DNA from: Phycisphaerales bacterium
Lineage (GTDB): Bacteria; Planctomycetota; Phycisphaerae; Phycisphaerales; UBA1924
Reading direction: 5' to 3'
Length of the DNA stretch: 64,000 bases
Assembly (NCBI GenBank): GCA_026982335.1
Contig: JALSHH010000018.1
Coordinates: 1 to 64,000, forward strand
Shown here: positions 1 through 8,550 of the stretch, one piece after another
Position numbering within the stretch: the stretch's first letter is position 1
Layout: every line of letters begins with the position of its first letter
Position numbers and translations under genes: made by a program
Notes under the pieces: generated by a model
Database searches by the model: none
What the model was told of the DNA's origin: nothing
The model's input: only the letters and a program-made list of their open reading frames with translations

Positions 1-1
1 C

Positions 2-88
2 CAAATGTGGCAACGAGCCGATGTCGGCGTCTTCCCAAGCTACCCCTTCCCCGCCGGACTCGACCGAATGCGCGACGGTTCCAGCTAG
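2..88 (+). CDS. C-terminal end of an unrecognised protein (partial)
   Basis: An open frame runs in from the left edge and stops at TAG 86-88. Its 28 residues include VGVFPSYPFPAGLDRM, which reads like ordinary protein. An intrinsic terminator begins 28 bp after the stop, which supports a real gene end. The family cannot be told from so little sequence. Confidence 0.45.
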   Translation, partial: QMWQRADVGVFPSYPFPAGLDRMRDGSS

Positions 89-116
89 GCGTGTCTGACG
101 ACTCGGTTCCCGGTGG

Positions 117-145
117 CCCGGCTCGCCGAGCCGGGTTCTCTTTTT
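117..145 (+). terminator. Rho-independent terminator
   Basis: The stem CCCGGCT / AGCCGGG closes a 5-nt loop and is followed by a T-rich tail ending in five T's (141-145). It lies just after the partial gene at the window start. Confidence 0.8.
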
Positions 146-169
146 GCACAATTGGACTGAAAACAAAGA

Positions 170-188
170 CATGGTTCGGCGAACCATG
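170..188. repeat. Short palindrome, REP-like
   Basis: CATGGTTC and GAACCATG form a perfect 8-bp stem around a 3-nt loop, followed by CTACCA. The plan (palindrome beside a TGGTAG/CTACCA flank) resembles the 25-nt repeat at 10003 and 57090, although the stem sequence differs. No gene was found in 89-376 apart from this element, the terminator and the next hairpin. Confidence 0.45.
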
Positions 189-243
189 CTACCACAAGTC
201 GTTATTTTAGAGTAATCTCAGTCAAAGCATATTGTCCGGGTGC

Positions 244-271
244 CCCGCTGGTGGGCTTTGCCACCTGCGGG
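244..271. repeat. Imperfect hairpin in intergenic region
   Basis: CCCGC-T-GGTGG pairs with CCACC-T-GCGGG around a 6-nt loop; the single T-T mismatch sits in mid-stem. It is probably another dispersed palindromic element. There is no T-tract after it, so it is not a simple terminator. Confidence 0.35.
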
Positions 272-376
272 TCTTCAAATGGGCAATGGGTGTAATGCTA
301 CGAGTCACCTTGGTTTGCTCTAGAACCGTCAGGCACAGCCCAACCCCTCCTCTTCCAAAAACTGATACACTCAACA

Positions 377-1198
377 ATGCTCAAAAAGAAACTCATCCTC
401 CAAATCTTCCTCTCCCTCGTCGCCTTCGCCATGTTCACAGGCATCGCCGCCGTCCTCCTCCCCAGCGGCTGGATCGACGACGAAATCCTCGCCACCATTT
501 TCATCACCGGCGCCTACTCCCTGGCAGGCATCGTCATCATCGCCGCCGCTCCCAAACATGGTCAACTCAAATGGACCCTCAGAATCTGCGCCGCATCCCT
601 CACCCTCTCCATGCTTATCTTCCTCATCCTGCTCTGGTTCGATTCATCCATCGGCTATGAATACGACGACTACTTCTGGAAGCCCGCCTTCATCGCCCTC
701 ATCCTCGGCACCACCGCAGCGCACCGACTCATGATTATCCCATTGACTGTCCCGCTCCTCTGGTTCCGAATCATCAAACGCACCGCCCTGATCGCCGCAG
801 CCATCACCGCCTTCATCATGATCACAGGCATCATCAACGAAGACTTCTGGTTCTGGGAAGAACTCATCATCAACCTCCTGGCAATCTCCACCATCATCAC
901 CGCCGGCTCATCCATCGCCACCGGCGCCATCGCACTCTTCGCCCCCAAACCAGGCGATGACGAACCATCCTCCTTCGACACCTCCATCCCAATAAATCTC
1001 ACCTGCCCCCGCTGCCAATCAACCACCCAAGCCCAATCCAACAAAGACGCCCGCTGCCAAACCTGCAATCTCAAAATCCGAATCCAAATCCAAGAACCCC
1101 GCTGCACCTGCGGCTACCTCCTCTACCAACTCAACGCAAACACCTGCCCCGAATGCGGCAAAAAAACACCGATTTCTGAACAGTGGACAAACCAATAA
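377..1198 (+). CDS. Membrane protein with C-terminal zinc-ribbon-like tail
   Basis: A 273-residue protein. The first ~195 residues form about six hydrophobic segments separated by short loops. The C-terminal ~65 residues are cytosolic in character and carry cysteine clusters CPRC, CQTC, CTCGYLL and CPECG, which is the pattern of a double treble-clef or zinc ribbon. Similar CPECG membrane proteins are common in Planctomycetota and have no assigned role; another with the ribbon at the N terminus is at 19485-20504. A TACACT -10-like box lies at 366-371, five bases before the ATG, with no Shine-Dalgarno site, so the message may be leaderless. Function unknown. Confidence 0.75.
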   Translation: MLKKKLILQIFLSLVAFAMFTGIAAVLLPSGWIDDEILATIFITGAYSLAGIVIIAAAPKHGQLKWTLRICAASLTLSMLIFLILLWFDSSIGYEYDDYFWKPAFIALILGTTAAHRLMIIPLTVPLLWFRIIKRTALIAAAITAFIMITGIINEDFWFWEELIINLLAISTIITAGSSIATGAIALFAPKPGDDEPSSFDTSIPINLTCPRCQSTTQAQSNKDARCQTCNLKIRIQIQEPRCTCGYLLYQLNANTCPECGKKTPISEQWTNQ

Positions 1199-1466
1199 CC
1201 CAACAACCACACATGCCCCTTAGTAAAATGTGCATACAACATTCTAACCACCCCCTCTTTCAAGTGAATGAACAAGGATAAAGACTCCTTGTATATCTAT
1301 TTTCGTCACCGAAAACCAATATATTTCCAACTCGTCAAAATATCCCTTGACAACAAAGCCAGTCTTTGGCGATAATACAATCAAGCTGGCATTTGAGACC
1401 AGCCGACCAGCCGACCAGTATCGGCCAACAAAAGCTGACGGCACACAACAGAAGAGGATCTCCATC

Positions 1467-2099
1467 ATGAAATCCACCCTTTGTTTCATCGTTCTCCTCG
1501 CAACATCATCAATCGCATTGGCCATCGGACCACCAATCTCAGACCCCAAAGTCATCGACTCCACCAAAGCTCAAGAACCAGTCGATCCCGGCCTCACCCT
1601 CAAGCAAATGCAACAAGCCGCCTCAAAACACAACGCACACGAACTGCTCATCCTCGAACCTTCAAAAACAGACACCAACCAATGGATACTCATGCAAGGC
1701 CTCGCCATCGGCGTTGAACGCTCCTCCGGAGACATCCTCAACCACCAAGACGACCTCCGCCTCAGAGACGGCATGTGGCTCTTCCACGAAGGAGGAATCA
1801 TCACAAGCACCGATGGCTACACCATGCAATTCGATGAACCAACCCTGGTCATCGTCGGAACACAAAACATCGCAGGCCCCGTTCAAAAACAATTCACCTC
1901 AGGCGGCAGCGTTGAATGTGGCTCCGGCTACTACGCATGCTGCGGCAGAAACGAATACGGACAATGGCGAGCAAAATGCATCCCAGATGGCACCAGCACC
2001 CCAGGTGGCGAAGACTACCCAGAAGAGTGCACCAACGGCGGACCTGGATCAACAGGATGCTCCAACGGCACAAACGCCTTCTTGGTCTACGAACCATAA
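1467..2099 (+). CDS. Small exported cysteine-containing protein, unknown function
   Basis: This start was chosen over upstream in-frame codons because GAGGA lies 9 bases before it and residues 1-19 (MKSTLCFIVLLATSSIALA) form a clean Sec signal peptide with an ALA cleavage site. The mature part is about 190 residues. The central part is polar, and the last ~60 residues hold several cysteines (CGSGYYACCG, CIPDG, ECTNG, GCSNG) that could form disulfides outside the cytoplasm. I do not recognise a family. A strong terminator follows at 2131-2163, so it is probably a single-gene unit. Confidence 0.75.
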   Translation: MKSTLCFIVLLATSSIALAIGPPISDPKVIDSTKAQEPVDPGLTLKQMQQAASKHNAHELLILEPSKTDTNQWILMQGLAIGVERSSGDILNHQDDLRLRDGMWLFHEGGIITSTDGYTMQFDEPTLVIVGTQNIAGPVQKQFTSGGSVECGSGYYACCGRNEYGQWRAKCIPDGTSTPGGEDYPEECTNGGPGSTGCSNGTNAFLVYEP

Positions 2100-2130
2100 A
2101 CCAACGCACCCAAATCAAACAAACACCCAT

Positions 2131-2163
2131 GGAGCACCCATCAAATCGGGTGCTCCATTTTTT
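2131..2163 (+). terminator. Rho-independent terminator
   Basis: GGAGCACCC pairs with GGGTGCTCC around an 8-nt loop and is followed by A and a run of six T's. It ends the exported-protein gene and abuts the stop codon of the convergent nadE. Confidence 0.85.
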
Positions 2164-3854
2164 CACCGGCTCCACCGCTGAGCAATCGGCATCCGCCGCC
2201 CCCGTCCAAAAGCAATCGAAGTCAACTTCAACCCCACCGCCATCTGCTGCCGCTTATATTCATTCACATCAATCAACCGACAAATCCGCCGCACCGTCGC
2301 CTCATCAAACCCCGTCTCCAAAACAATCCGCTCCGCCGTCTGCAATCCCTCAATATGCCGCTCCACAATCGCATCAAGCACAACATACTCCGGCAACGAA
2401 TCCGAATCAAACTGCCCCGGCGCAAGCTCAGCACTCGGCGGCTTCTCAATCGTGCTCACCGGAATCGGCGGACAATCAAAACCAAAATCAGCAAAATGCT
2501 CATTCATATACCGACACACAGAAAACACCATCGTCTTCGGCACATCCGCAATCACCGCCAACCCACCATTCATATCCCCATACAAAGTACAATACCCAAC
2601 CGCAATCTCCGACTTATTCCCCGTCGTAAGCACAAGCCCGCCAGTCCGATTCGAAAGCGCCATCATCATTGTGCCTCGGATGCGCGATTGAAGATTCTCT
2701 TGGGTGAGATCGGGCAATGTTTCGCCCAATGCAGGTTCGTCGATCGCGAGGAAAGCAGGGTTGAGTGACTCGCTAACCCCTCGAAAACCAGGCTCAATCG
2801 GCATGGTGATACAGTTGATGCCCAAATTGTCGGCGAGGGCGTAAGCGTCGATTTTTGAACCTTCGCTCGAGAATCGGCCAGGCATCGAGGCGCCGAGAAC
2901 AGATTTTTTGCCCAGGGCACGCACTGCGATGGCAGCAACAATTGCCGAGTCGATCCCGCCGGAGAGCCCGATGCAGACCTTTTCGAACCCGCATTTAGTG
3001 ACATAATCGTGTACGCCCACAGTCAAGGCTTCGATGATGATCTGCTCATCAGACGACACTTGATGCGCGATGGGCTCGAGTTGGTCGGTGTCCACCAAGG
3101 CCAAGTCTTCGTTGAATCGTGCGCATTGGATGCATACTTGTCCATGTCGATCGACAGCTGTGGATTGACCGGCAAAGATCAAATCGTCATTGGCACCGAC
3201 CTGATTGACCGACACGACCGGTACATGGTGTTTGCGAGCATGGGCGGCGAGGATGCTGATATGTTTGTGCTCTTTACCCAGAACAAACGGTGAGGCCGAG
3301 GGGGCAATGATGATGTCGGCGCTGGCCCTGATGAGTTCCTCAACAGGATCGGGTTTGTCTCGATAGCGCGCAGAGAACCCCGCATCGGCGCCCTTCCACA
3401 GGTCTTCACAGATGGCCAGTCCGATTCGGGTGTCGTTGATTTCAATGATGCGTTGATCTTCGCCGGGCGTAAAGTACCGATCTTCGTCAAACACATCGTA
3501 AGTGGGGAGCAGGCGTTTATCGTAGTACCCCAGATATTCGTTGTTGCTGTAAACCACGAGCGAGTTGGCGATGCCGACACCGCTGGTTGCAGCAACAGGC
3601 AAAGGTGTCCCGAGAATGATGGCGATGTCTTTGGTGTGTTCTTCGCCGATGAACTTGGTCATCGCGGCGCATTGATCGGCAAACCCTTCGACTTGGAGCA
3701 GGTCTCGGGGAGGATAGCCGCAGATCACCAGCTCCGAGAACACCACCATCTCTGCGCCTTGTTCGCGGGCATGGTCGAGGGCTTGAATGATCTTTCGGCT
3801 GTTTCCTGCGATGTCGCCAACCGTCGGGTTGAGTTGTGCCAGTGCAATCTTCAT
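2163..3854 (-). CDS. nadE: Glutamine-dependent NAD+ synthetase
   Basis: NadE makes NAD from deamido-NAD and ATP using ammonia released from glutamine. At 563 residues it is the two-domain type. Residues 1-260 are a nitrilase-fold glutaminase with the triad E41 (VVFSELVICGY), K113 (YDKRLLPTY) and C149 (GLAICEDLW). Residues ~275-563 are the synthetase, with the PPi-loop SGGIDS at 298-303. The start is set at MKIALAQLNP, the usual first residues of the family; 29 more in-frame codons upstream look non-coding. A TACGAT box lies six bases before this ATG (3861-3866 on the + strand), fitting a leaderless mRNA. It stands alone and converges on the gene at 1467. Confidence 0.93.
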   Translation of the reverse strand: MKIALAQLNPTVGDIAGNSRKIIQALDHAREQGAEMVVFSELVICGYPPRDLLQVEGFADQCAAMTKFIGEEHTKDIAIILGTPLPVAATSGVGIANSLVVYSNNEYLGYYDKRLLPTYDVFDEDRYFTPGEDQRIIEINDTRIGLAICEDLWKGADAGFSARYRDKPDPVEELIRASADIIIAPSASPFVLGKEHKHISILAAHARKHHVPVVSVNQVGANDDLIFAGQSTAVDRHGQVCIQCARFNEDLALVDTDQLEPIAHQVSSDEQIIIEALTVGVHDYVTKCGFEKVCIGLSGGIDSAIVAAIAVRALGKKSVLGASMPGRFSSEGSKIDAYALADNLGINCITMPIEPGFRGVSESLNPAFLAIDEPALGETLPDLTQENLQSRIRGTMMMALSNRTGGLVLTTGNKSEIAVGYCTLYGDMNGGLAVIADVPKTMVFSVCRYMNEHFADFGFDCPPIPVSTIEKPPSAELAPGQFDSDSLPEYVVLDAIVERHIEGLQTAERIVLETGFDEATVRRICRLIDVNEYKRQQMAVGLKLTSIAFGRGRRMPIAQRWSR

Positions 3855-3971
3855 TGCTCTATCGTACGCCAAGAAGATATCAAAACATGATTTCCCATCG
3901 AGTACGCCCGATGTGCCAAAATGGCGTACCCTTGAGGACACGACAAAGCTTTGAATGCAGGTCGGCGTGGA

Positions 3972-4445
3972 TTAGGCATCGGTGACAAAGATCTGGAGCT
4001 TGTGCCCTTGGGCTTTGAAGCCTCGCTTTTGACAGATCGCATCACGCAGTGCGATCAACTCGGGGAGTTCGATGGTCTCGACTTCCCCGGTATCGACATG
4101 GACCAAAAGCGTGTTGCCCTGTTTGCCAAAGGCCAGTTGATAGTGTGATTGGTCACGATCGAAGAGTACATGCTGAATGATCGAGCAAGATTCGAGCAGT
4201 TTGAGGGTGCGATAAACCGTGGCTTTGGAGACTTGGTATCCGTTGGCTTTGAGTGCATCGAGGAGTTGGTCAGCTTCAAACAGCCCATCGAACTCGATGA
4301 TCGTATCAAGGATTCGGGCGCGTTCAGGGGTATATTTCAACCCTTCTTCCTTGAGCGCCCGCCGAAAAACCGCACACAGAGGCGCAATGATTTCCATCGA
4401 TTCAAAATGCTCAGAAGACGCCGGTTTGATCGGTTCGAGACCCAT
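3972..4445 (-). CDS. Fur-family transcriptional regulator lacking the usual Cys zinc site
   Basis: A 157-residue winged-helix regulator of the Fur superfamily. The DNA-binding part runs from about residue 38 (YTPERARILDTI) through the recognition helix (VSKATVYRTLKLL). The dimer domain keeps the HVLFDRDQSHYQL region. The segment that in Fur, Zur or PerR reads HDHLxCxxCG is here TLLVHVDTGEVETIEL, with neither cysteine, and there is no C-terminal CxxC. Structural zinc is therefore probably absent and the metal sensed cannot be predicted. M17 (MEIIAPLC) is a possible alternative start. It is divergent from the glycosyltransferase gene, with -10 boxes for both between them. Confidence 0.85.
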   Translation of the reverse strand: MGLEPIKPASSEHFESMEIIAPLCAVFRRALKEEGLKYTPERARILDTIIEFDGLFEADQLLDALKANGYQVSKATVYRTLKLLESCSIIQHVLFDRDQSHYQLAFGKQGNTLLVHVDTGEVETIELPELIALRDAICQKRGFKAQGHKLQIFVTDA

Positions 4446-4451
4446 AGCCCG

Positions 4452-4476
4452 ATTCTAGGTACCAAGCGTGTACAAT
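4452..4476. promoter_or_regulatory. Divergent -10 boxes between fur-like gene and glycosyltransferase
   Basis: TAGAAT on the minus strand (4452-4457) ends six bases before the fur-like ATG. TACAAT on the plus strand (4471-4476) ends eight bases before the ATG at 4485. Neither gene has a Shine-Dalgarno site. Both placements put the expected transcription start at the start codon. Confidence 0.5.
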
Positions 4477-4484
4477 CCGAGTCC

Positions 4485-6605
4485 ATGCCCGGTCTCGAAT
4501 CAGGAAAAAATCGCCCACTTCAACTCGTCGGATCGCCCGCGATGCTCGTCTATATCCTCATCGGGGCCGGTTTCGCACCGATTCTACTCGCCATTGGCAT
4601 GGGTGGGGGGCTCCTTGATCGGATCGTCGAGGCCGTTTTCGTGGTGCTCAATAGCGCTTGGATTCCACTGATTTATCTCGTCGGCTCACTGGGCGTCGGA
4701 CGCATCGCCCGCCGATGGACCCGGGCGACCCCCACGCGCTGGGTCATCGAGCTGAGCATCGGGCTGACCATCACCCTTTCACTTACGCATGGGCTTGGGG
4801 TATTGGGCTTGCTCAACCCGATTACCGCTTGGATCATCACCGGGTTTGGGTGCCTGCTTGTCGGATTAGACCTTCGCACCTATGCCGATGATTTCAGCTG
4901 CGCGATCGGACGGGTCACGGTTTCGATCTCGGGGGTTGGGTTTGTGTTCGGGTGTGTATTGGTGGTGGCGATGGGCTTGAATCCGCCGGGCGTGCTTTGG
5001 GATTCAGAGTTTGGAAGTTATGACGCCCTGAGTTACCACCTCCAACTCCCTCGCGAATGGCTCGAAGCGGGGCGAATTTGGCCCAGCGAACACAATGTCT
5101 ATTCGTTCTTGCCGGGCTACTTTGAAAGTGCGTATTTGCACTTTGCGTGCCTTGCCAATGCACCCAAGACAACCTCGACGGGATTGTCCGGGTTCCTTGC
5201 CAATGATGCCCAGGTGCTGATGAGCACGCAACTGTTTTCCGTGATCTTGGTCATTATGAGTGCTTGTGCAGCTCGATCCGTCGCTCGGCGGGCAATAGAA
5301 CTCTACTTGCCCGATGCCGATCTTGAGGACCGACATTCTGGTCTGTGTGCCCGGGTCTTGATGGTGGGCACGCCTTGGATTGTTGTGGTCGGGTCGCTTG
5401 CGTACAACGAGATGGGCGTGGTATTTCTCGGAATCGGCGCTTTGAGGGTTGCCTTGGAGCGCGATGCGTCGAGCACATTCCGCTCGGTCGTAACAGCCCT
5501 GATCGTCGGCGGCGCGTGCAGCATCAAACCCACCGCCTTATTTTTGCTCGCGCCATCCGTCGGCGTGGTGTTGCTTTCGACGATCCCGATTCGGCAATGG
5601 GGCAAACCGATCACTCTGGGTTTGGTGATTGGTGTGCTGACGCTGATGCCTTGGCTTGTGCGCAACGAAATCGCCACGGGCAATCCGGTCTTTCCCCAGC
5701 TCGCATCTGTCTTTGGTGATGGACACTGGACCGATGCCCAACATGCGATCTACAGCGATGCCCACCGTTTCACCGGATCAATCCTCGATCGGTTCATGAT
5801 GCTCATCGTGCCCGACTCAAATGGCACCATGCATATCTCACAATATCGCGGATTCACCAATCTTCAGTGGGCCATCACGCCTTGGGTTGGGCTCATCGGA
5901 TGCATCGTGCTCCTCGCCAGGCGCACAACACGCCAGCTCGGGTTCGTGGTCACTGGTGCAATTGTGCTACCGATCCTGAGTTGGATGATGTTCACCCACC
6001 TGCAATCGCGGTTCTTGGTGCCGATGACCCCGATGCTCATCGGGGTCGGCGCGCTTGGATTGGCCAGCATATCCTACGGGCAAGTTCGTCGCAGCGTGGT
6101 TGCCATATGCTCAATCATCTCGATTGGATGGACGATCCTTATCGCTGCGAATCAGTCATCAGGCAACCCGTTCACGCTCATTGATCTCGGGGCTGGCGTC
6201 TTCACCAGCGAAGTTGAGATCGACAATCCGCCCTGGACCGCCACACTCAACACCATCGCCCATCCCGGGGAAATCATCTACCTGCTCGGCGATGCAACGC
6301 CATTCTATCTCCGATCCCCGATCCTCTACAACACCGTTTACGATCGTTGGCTGATCGAAAACGCGATTGGGGCACATCCCGACGAGCCTATGCGTTGGAT
6401 GCAATCGTTGCATGATGAGCACATTGATCTCATCGTCATCAGTTTCTCCGAACTCGGACGCTTTGCCCGTTCGGGTTGGCTGCCTGAGTCGATCACACCT
6501 GAGCAACTCAATCAATGGATCAATACGCTCACCGAGCCGATATATGTCTGGACGAATCCTCAAAGCCACGAGCCAAACCGCGCCGTCTTTCGAGTGCCCA
6601 AATGA
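4485..6605 (+). CDS. GT-C type integral membrane glycosyltransferase (family 39/83-like)
   Basis: A 706-residue polytopic protein with about 11-13 hydrophobic segments. After the first hydrophobic block comes a large loop with DSEFGSYDALSYHLQLPREW, the acidic and YH signature of ArnT/PMT-like glycosyltransferases that use a lipid-linked sugar. The last ~110 residues are a soluble domain outside the membrane. The start at 4485 lies after the divergent promoter; the in-frame codons upstream overlap the fur-like gene and are not likely coding. The gene overlaps the next by ATGA, so the two are probably co-translated. Likely role: moving a sugar from a polyprenyl carrier to a lipid, glycan or protein in the periplasm. 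Substrate unknown. Confidence 0.8.
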   Translation: MPGLESGKNRPLQLVGSPAMLVYILIGAGFAPILLAIGMGGGLLDRIVEAVFVVLNSAWIPLIYLVGSLGVGRIARRWTRATPTRWVIELSIGLTITLSLTHGLGVLGLLNPITAWIITGFGCLLVGLDLRTYADDFSCAIGRVTVSISGVGFVFGCVLVVAMGLNPPGVLWDSEFGSYDALSYHLQLPREWLEAGRIWPSEHNVYSFLPGYFESAYLHFACLANAPKTTSTGLSGFLANDAQVLMSTQLFSVILVIMSACAARSVARRAIELYLPDADLEDRHSGLCARVLMVGTPWIVVVGSLAYNEMGVVFLGIGALRVALERDASSTFRSVVTALIVGGACSIKPTALFLLAPSVGVVLLSTIPIRQWGKPITLGLVIGVLTLMPWLVRNEIATGNPVFPQLASVFGDGHWTDAQHAIYSDAHRFTGSILDRFMMLIVPDSNGTMHISQYRGFTNLQWAITPWVGLIGCIVLLARRTTRQLGFVVTGAIVLPILSWMMFTHLQSRFLVPMTPMLIGVGALGLASISYGQVRRSVVAICSIISIGWTILIAANQSSGNPFTLIDLGAGVFTSEVEIDNPPWTATLNTIAHPGEIIYLLGDATPFYLRSPILYNTVYDRWLIENAIGAHPDEPMRWMQSLHDEHIDLIVISFSELGRFARSGWLPESITPEQLNQWINTLTEPIYVWTNPQSHEPNRAVFRVPK

Positions 6606-7708
6606 ATGAATCTGCCAATTCCATCCCAAGCACCAAACGCAGCATCCCGATGGCGCTGATGCAAGTCATCGGGTTTGGCGGGTCGCTGGCTGTGCTGGTG
6701 TGGGCTGTGCGCGTGGCGCTACGCGATGAAAATCGCGAACAACTCGCCAAGCTTTCCCACGCCACACCTGCCGAACTCATGATGCTCATGTCTTTGGCTG
6801 CAATCTCTGTTGCATTCAACGGCATGCTCTTTTGGGTCGTCATGAACCCCGTCCACAAACTCCGCCCCACCGATGTCATCGCCACCAACGCAATTTCCAC
6901 CCTCCTGGCGTATCTCCCATTCAAACTCTCGATCGTTTCGCGCTTTGTGATCCATAACCGGCGAGACAAAATCCCGATGCTGACCATCGGCGCATGGATC
7001 GTGGCCGTCACCTTTCTGATGCTCGCGGTGTTTGGTCCCATCGCGGCGGTGAGTCTCTGGCAACAAGAAATCAACACGCTCTGGTGGATCGTCTCGGGGA
7101 TCGGCATCCTCGGTTCAACCATTGTCGGCTCGCTCATTGCCCGCCAACTCGAAGGTGACATCGGCACCCGCCGGATCGCCAAACTACTCGGCGAAAAAAT
7201 TACCTCAACCCAAAACTACAGCCGAGTTCACATCGGATTCGAAATGCTCGCCAATAGCCGGGCAGCGCTGCTGGGCAATTTCTTTCGAATTCTCGACATC
7301 CTGACTTTCGTAATGCGGTTTTATGTTGCTGCCCGTGTGCTCGATCTACCGATCTCAGGCTCAGACTCGCTGCTTCTTGGAGCAACCTACTTCCTCATCG
7401 GTATGGCATCACCCGTCGGAATGCTCGGCACTCGCGAAGCAGGTACCATCGCCATCGCTTCCATGGTTGGCATTTCCTCTGCAGCCTTGACCGAAGACAC
7501 CGCAGGACAGACCCCGATCATCATCGCAGTCCTCTTCGTCACGGCGATCGAATCCGTCGTCAACCTCGCTTGCGCCGGTTTCGGACTCGCCTGGCTTAAA
7601 GCCCGACCAGGACTCGAGCAGAACCCCGATTCCGATTCGCCCCATCCTGCCACATCCATCATACCGGTCGAAAACAGTTTACCGGATGGCGACCGTCATC
7701 CCCCGTGA
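6602..7708 (+). CDS. YbhN/UPF0104-like membrane protein (putative lipid flippase)
   Basis: A 368-residue protein with about eight hydrophobic helices starting at residue ~17, in the pattern of the lysylphosphatidylglycerol synthase TM-region/UPF0104 family. The conserved parts include the LLAYLPFKLSIVSRFV block and a late GMASPVGMLGTREAG loop. These proteins are flippase-like, and many are encoded beside glycosyltransferases. That fits here: the start overlaps the stop of the glycosyltransferase by four bases. The 3' end overlaps the convergent exbD gene by 30 bp. The C-terminal ~35 residues are polar and probably disordered. Confidence 0.72.
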   Translation: MNESANSIPSTKRSIPMALMQVIGFGGSLAVLVWAVRVALRDENREQLAKLSHATPAELMMLMSLAAISVAFNGMLFWVVMNPVHKLRPTDVIATNAISTLLAYLPFKLSIVSRFVIHNRRDKIPMLTIGAWIVAVTFLMLAVFGPIAAVSLWQQEINTLWWIVSGIGILGSTIVGSLIARQLEGDIGTRRIAKLLGEKITSTQNYSRVHIGFEMLANSRAALLGNFFRILDILTFVMRFYVAARVLDLPISGSDSLLLGATYFLIGMASPVGMLGTREAGTIAIASMVGISSAALTEDTAGQTPIIIAVLFVTAIESVVNLACAGFGLAWLKARPGLEQNPDSDSPHPATSIIPVENSLPDGDRHPP

Positions 7709-8137
7709 CGCTGCAGCATCGTGAAGCAAAACCACCGCTGCATAAGGGACTTCATCTCCGGCAAGAATCCCCAGAATCAATCCCGACGCAAGTTTGGAGT
7801 CCATCCTTTGGATTTGCTCGATGACCGTTTCGATCGGGCGAGGATCAGCGCCAAAACCGCGAACCAGAATAGCGTCATCGCGCACAAACAACTCGGCACT
7901 GAGCATCGGCGTCGGGAGCGTATATCCAGAGTTCGCAAGGTCCGGATTTTGCGCATCAGGCAGGTGGGCACGCAAGAACCATTCATGTCCTGCAATTGAC
8001 GCGCTGGCCATGAAAAAAATCAAAATCACCAGCGTCACATCGACCATCGGCGTCATGTTGGGACCAAACCGCGATGATCGGTTGAGCACATTGCGACGAG
8101 TCAATGCCCGTGTTCGATTTGGAGCATGATCATTCAT
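7679..8137 (-). CDS. exbD: ExbD/TolR family biopolymer transport protein (second of pair)
   Basis: A 152-residue protein with a basic N terminus, a single TM helix at about residues 32-50 and a periplasmic domain. The FGPNMTPMVDVTLVILIFFM segment is the ExbD/TolR signature, with its proton-path aspartate in MVDV. With the ExbB-like partner upstream it would form an inner-membrane motor driven by proton-motive force. It overlaps the previous exbD by four bases and is last in the three-gene operon. No TonB or Pal gene is nearby, so the client is unknown. Confidence 0.87.
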   Translation of the reverse strand: MNDHAPNRTRALTRRNVLNRSSRFGPNMTPMVDVTLVILIFFMASASIAGHEWFLRAHLPDAQNPDLANSGYTLPTPMLSAELFVRDDAILVRGFGADPRPIETVIEQIQRMDSKLASGLILGILAGDEVPYAAVVLLHDAAASRGMTVAIR

Positions 8138-8550
8138 CGTTTTTGCTCGGTTACAAGTTCAACACGCATCACCCCAGCATCACGAAGCTGAGCCATCACT
8201 GGACGCACCACACCAAAGGGTGCATCTCGATGAGCACGGATACGGATCGGCGTATTTGGCGAGCGCGTGTGCATGCCCTCTATTTCCCCTGCGAACCGTT
8301 GAGAACCGATCGTCTGCCCATTGATCGAAATCATCCCATCAGCGCTCACACCAACCACAATCGGATCCTCTTCCTGTGTGTGGTCGATCCCGAAAGCCGA
8401 AGCAGGTAACTCGATCGAGGCCTTGCGGTCAACGGCCAACTGGCCGACCAACAAATAAAATACAATCAGCACCATCACCACATCAATCATTGGCGTCACA
8501 TTGATCCGCGCGCCTACCCCTTCGCCCGAGATGATCGATCGGCTTCTCAT
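8134..8550 (-). CDS. exbD: ExbD/TolR family biopolymer transport protein (first of pair)
   Basis: A 138-residue protein. The TM helix (about residues 18-40) includes INVTPMIDVVMVLIVFYLL with the conserved Asp, followed by a periplasmic domain typical of ExbD. It overlaps exbB upstream and the second exbD downstream by four bases each. Two different ExbD chains behind one ExbB is a common layout in Planctomycetota and suggests a heteromeric stator. Confidence 0.88.
   Translation of the reverse strand: MRSRSIISGEGVGARINVTPMIDVVMVLIVFYLLVGQLAVDRKASIELPASAFGIDHTQEEDPIVVGVSADGMISINGQTIGSQRFAGEIEGMHTRSPNTPIRIRAHRDAPFGVVRPVMAQLRDAGVMRVELVTEQKR

Noticed and set aside
4149-4484. Upstream extension of the glycosyltransferase frame
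   Set aside because: It is antisense to the fur-like gene and precedes the divergent promoter; no similarity to the family.
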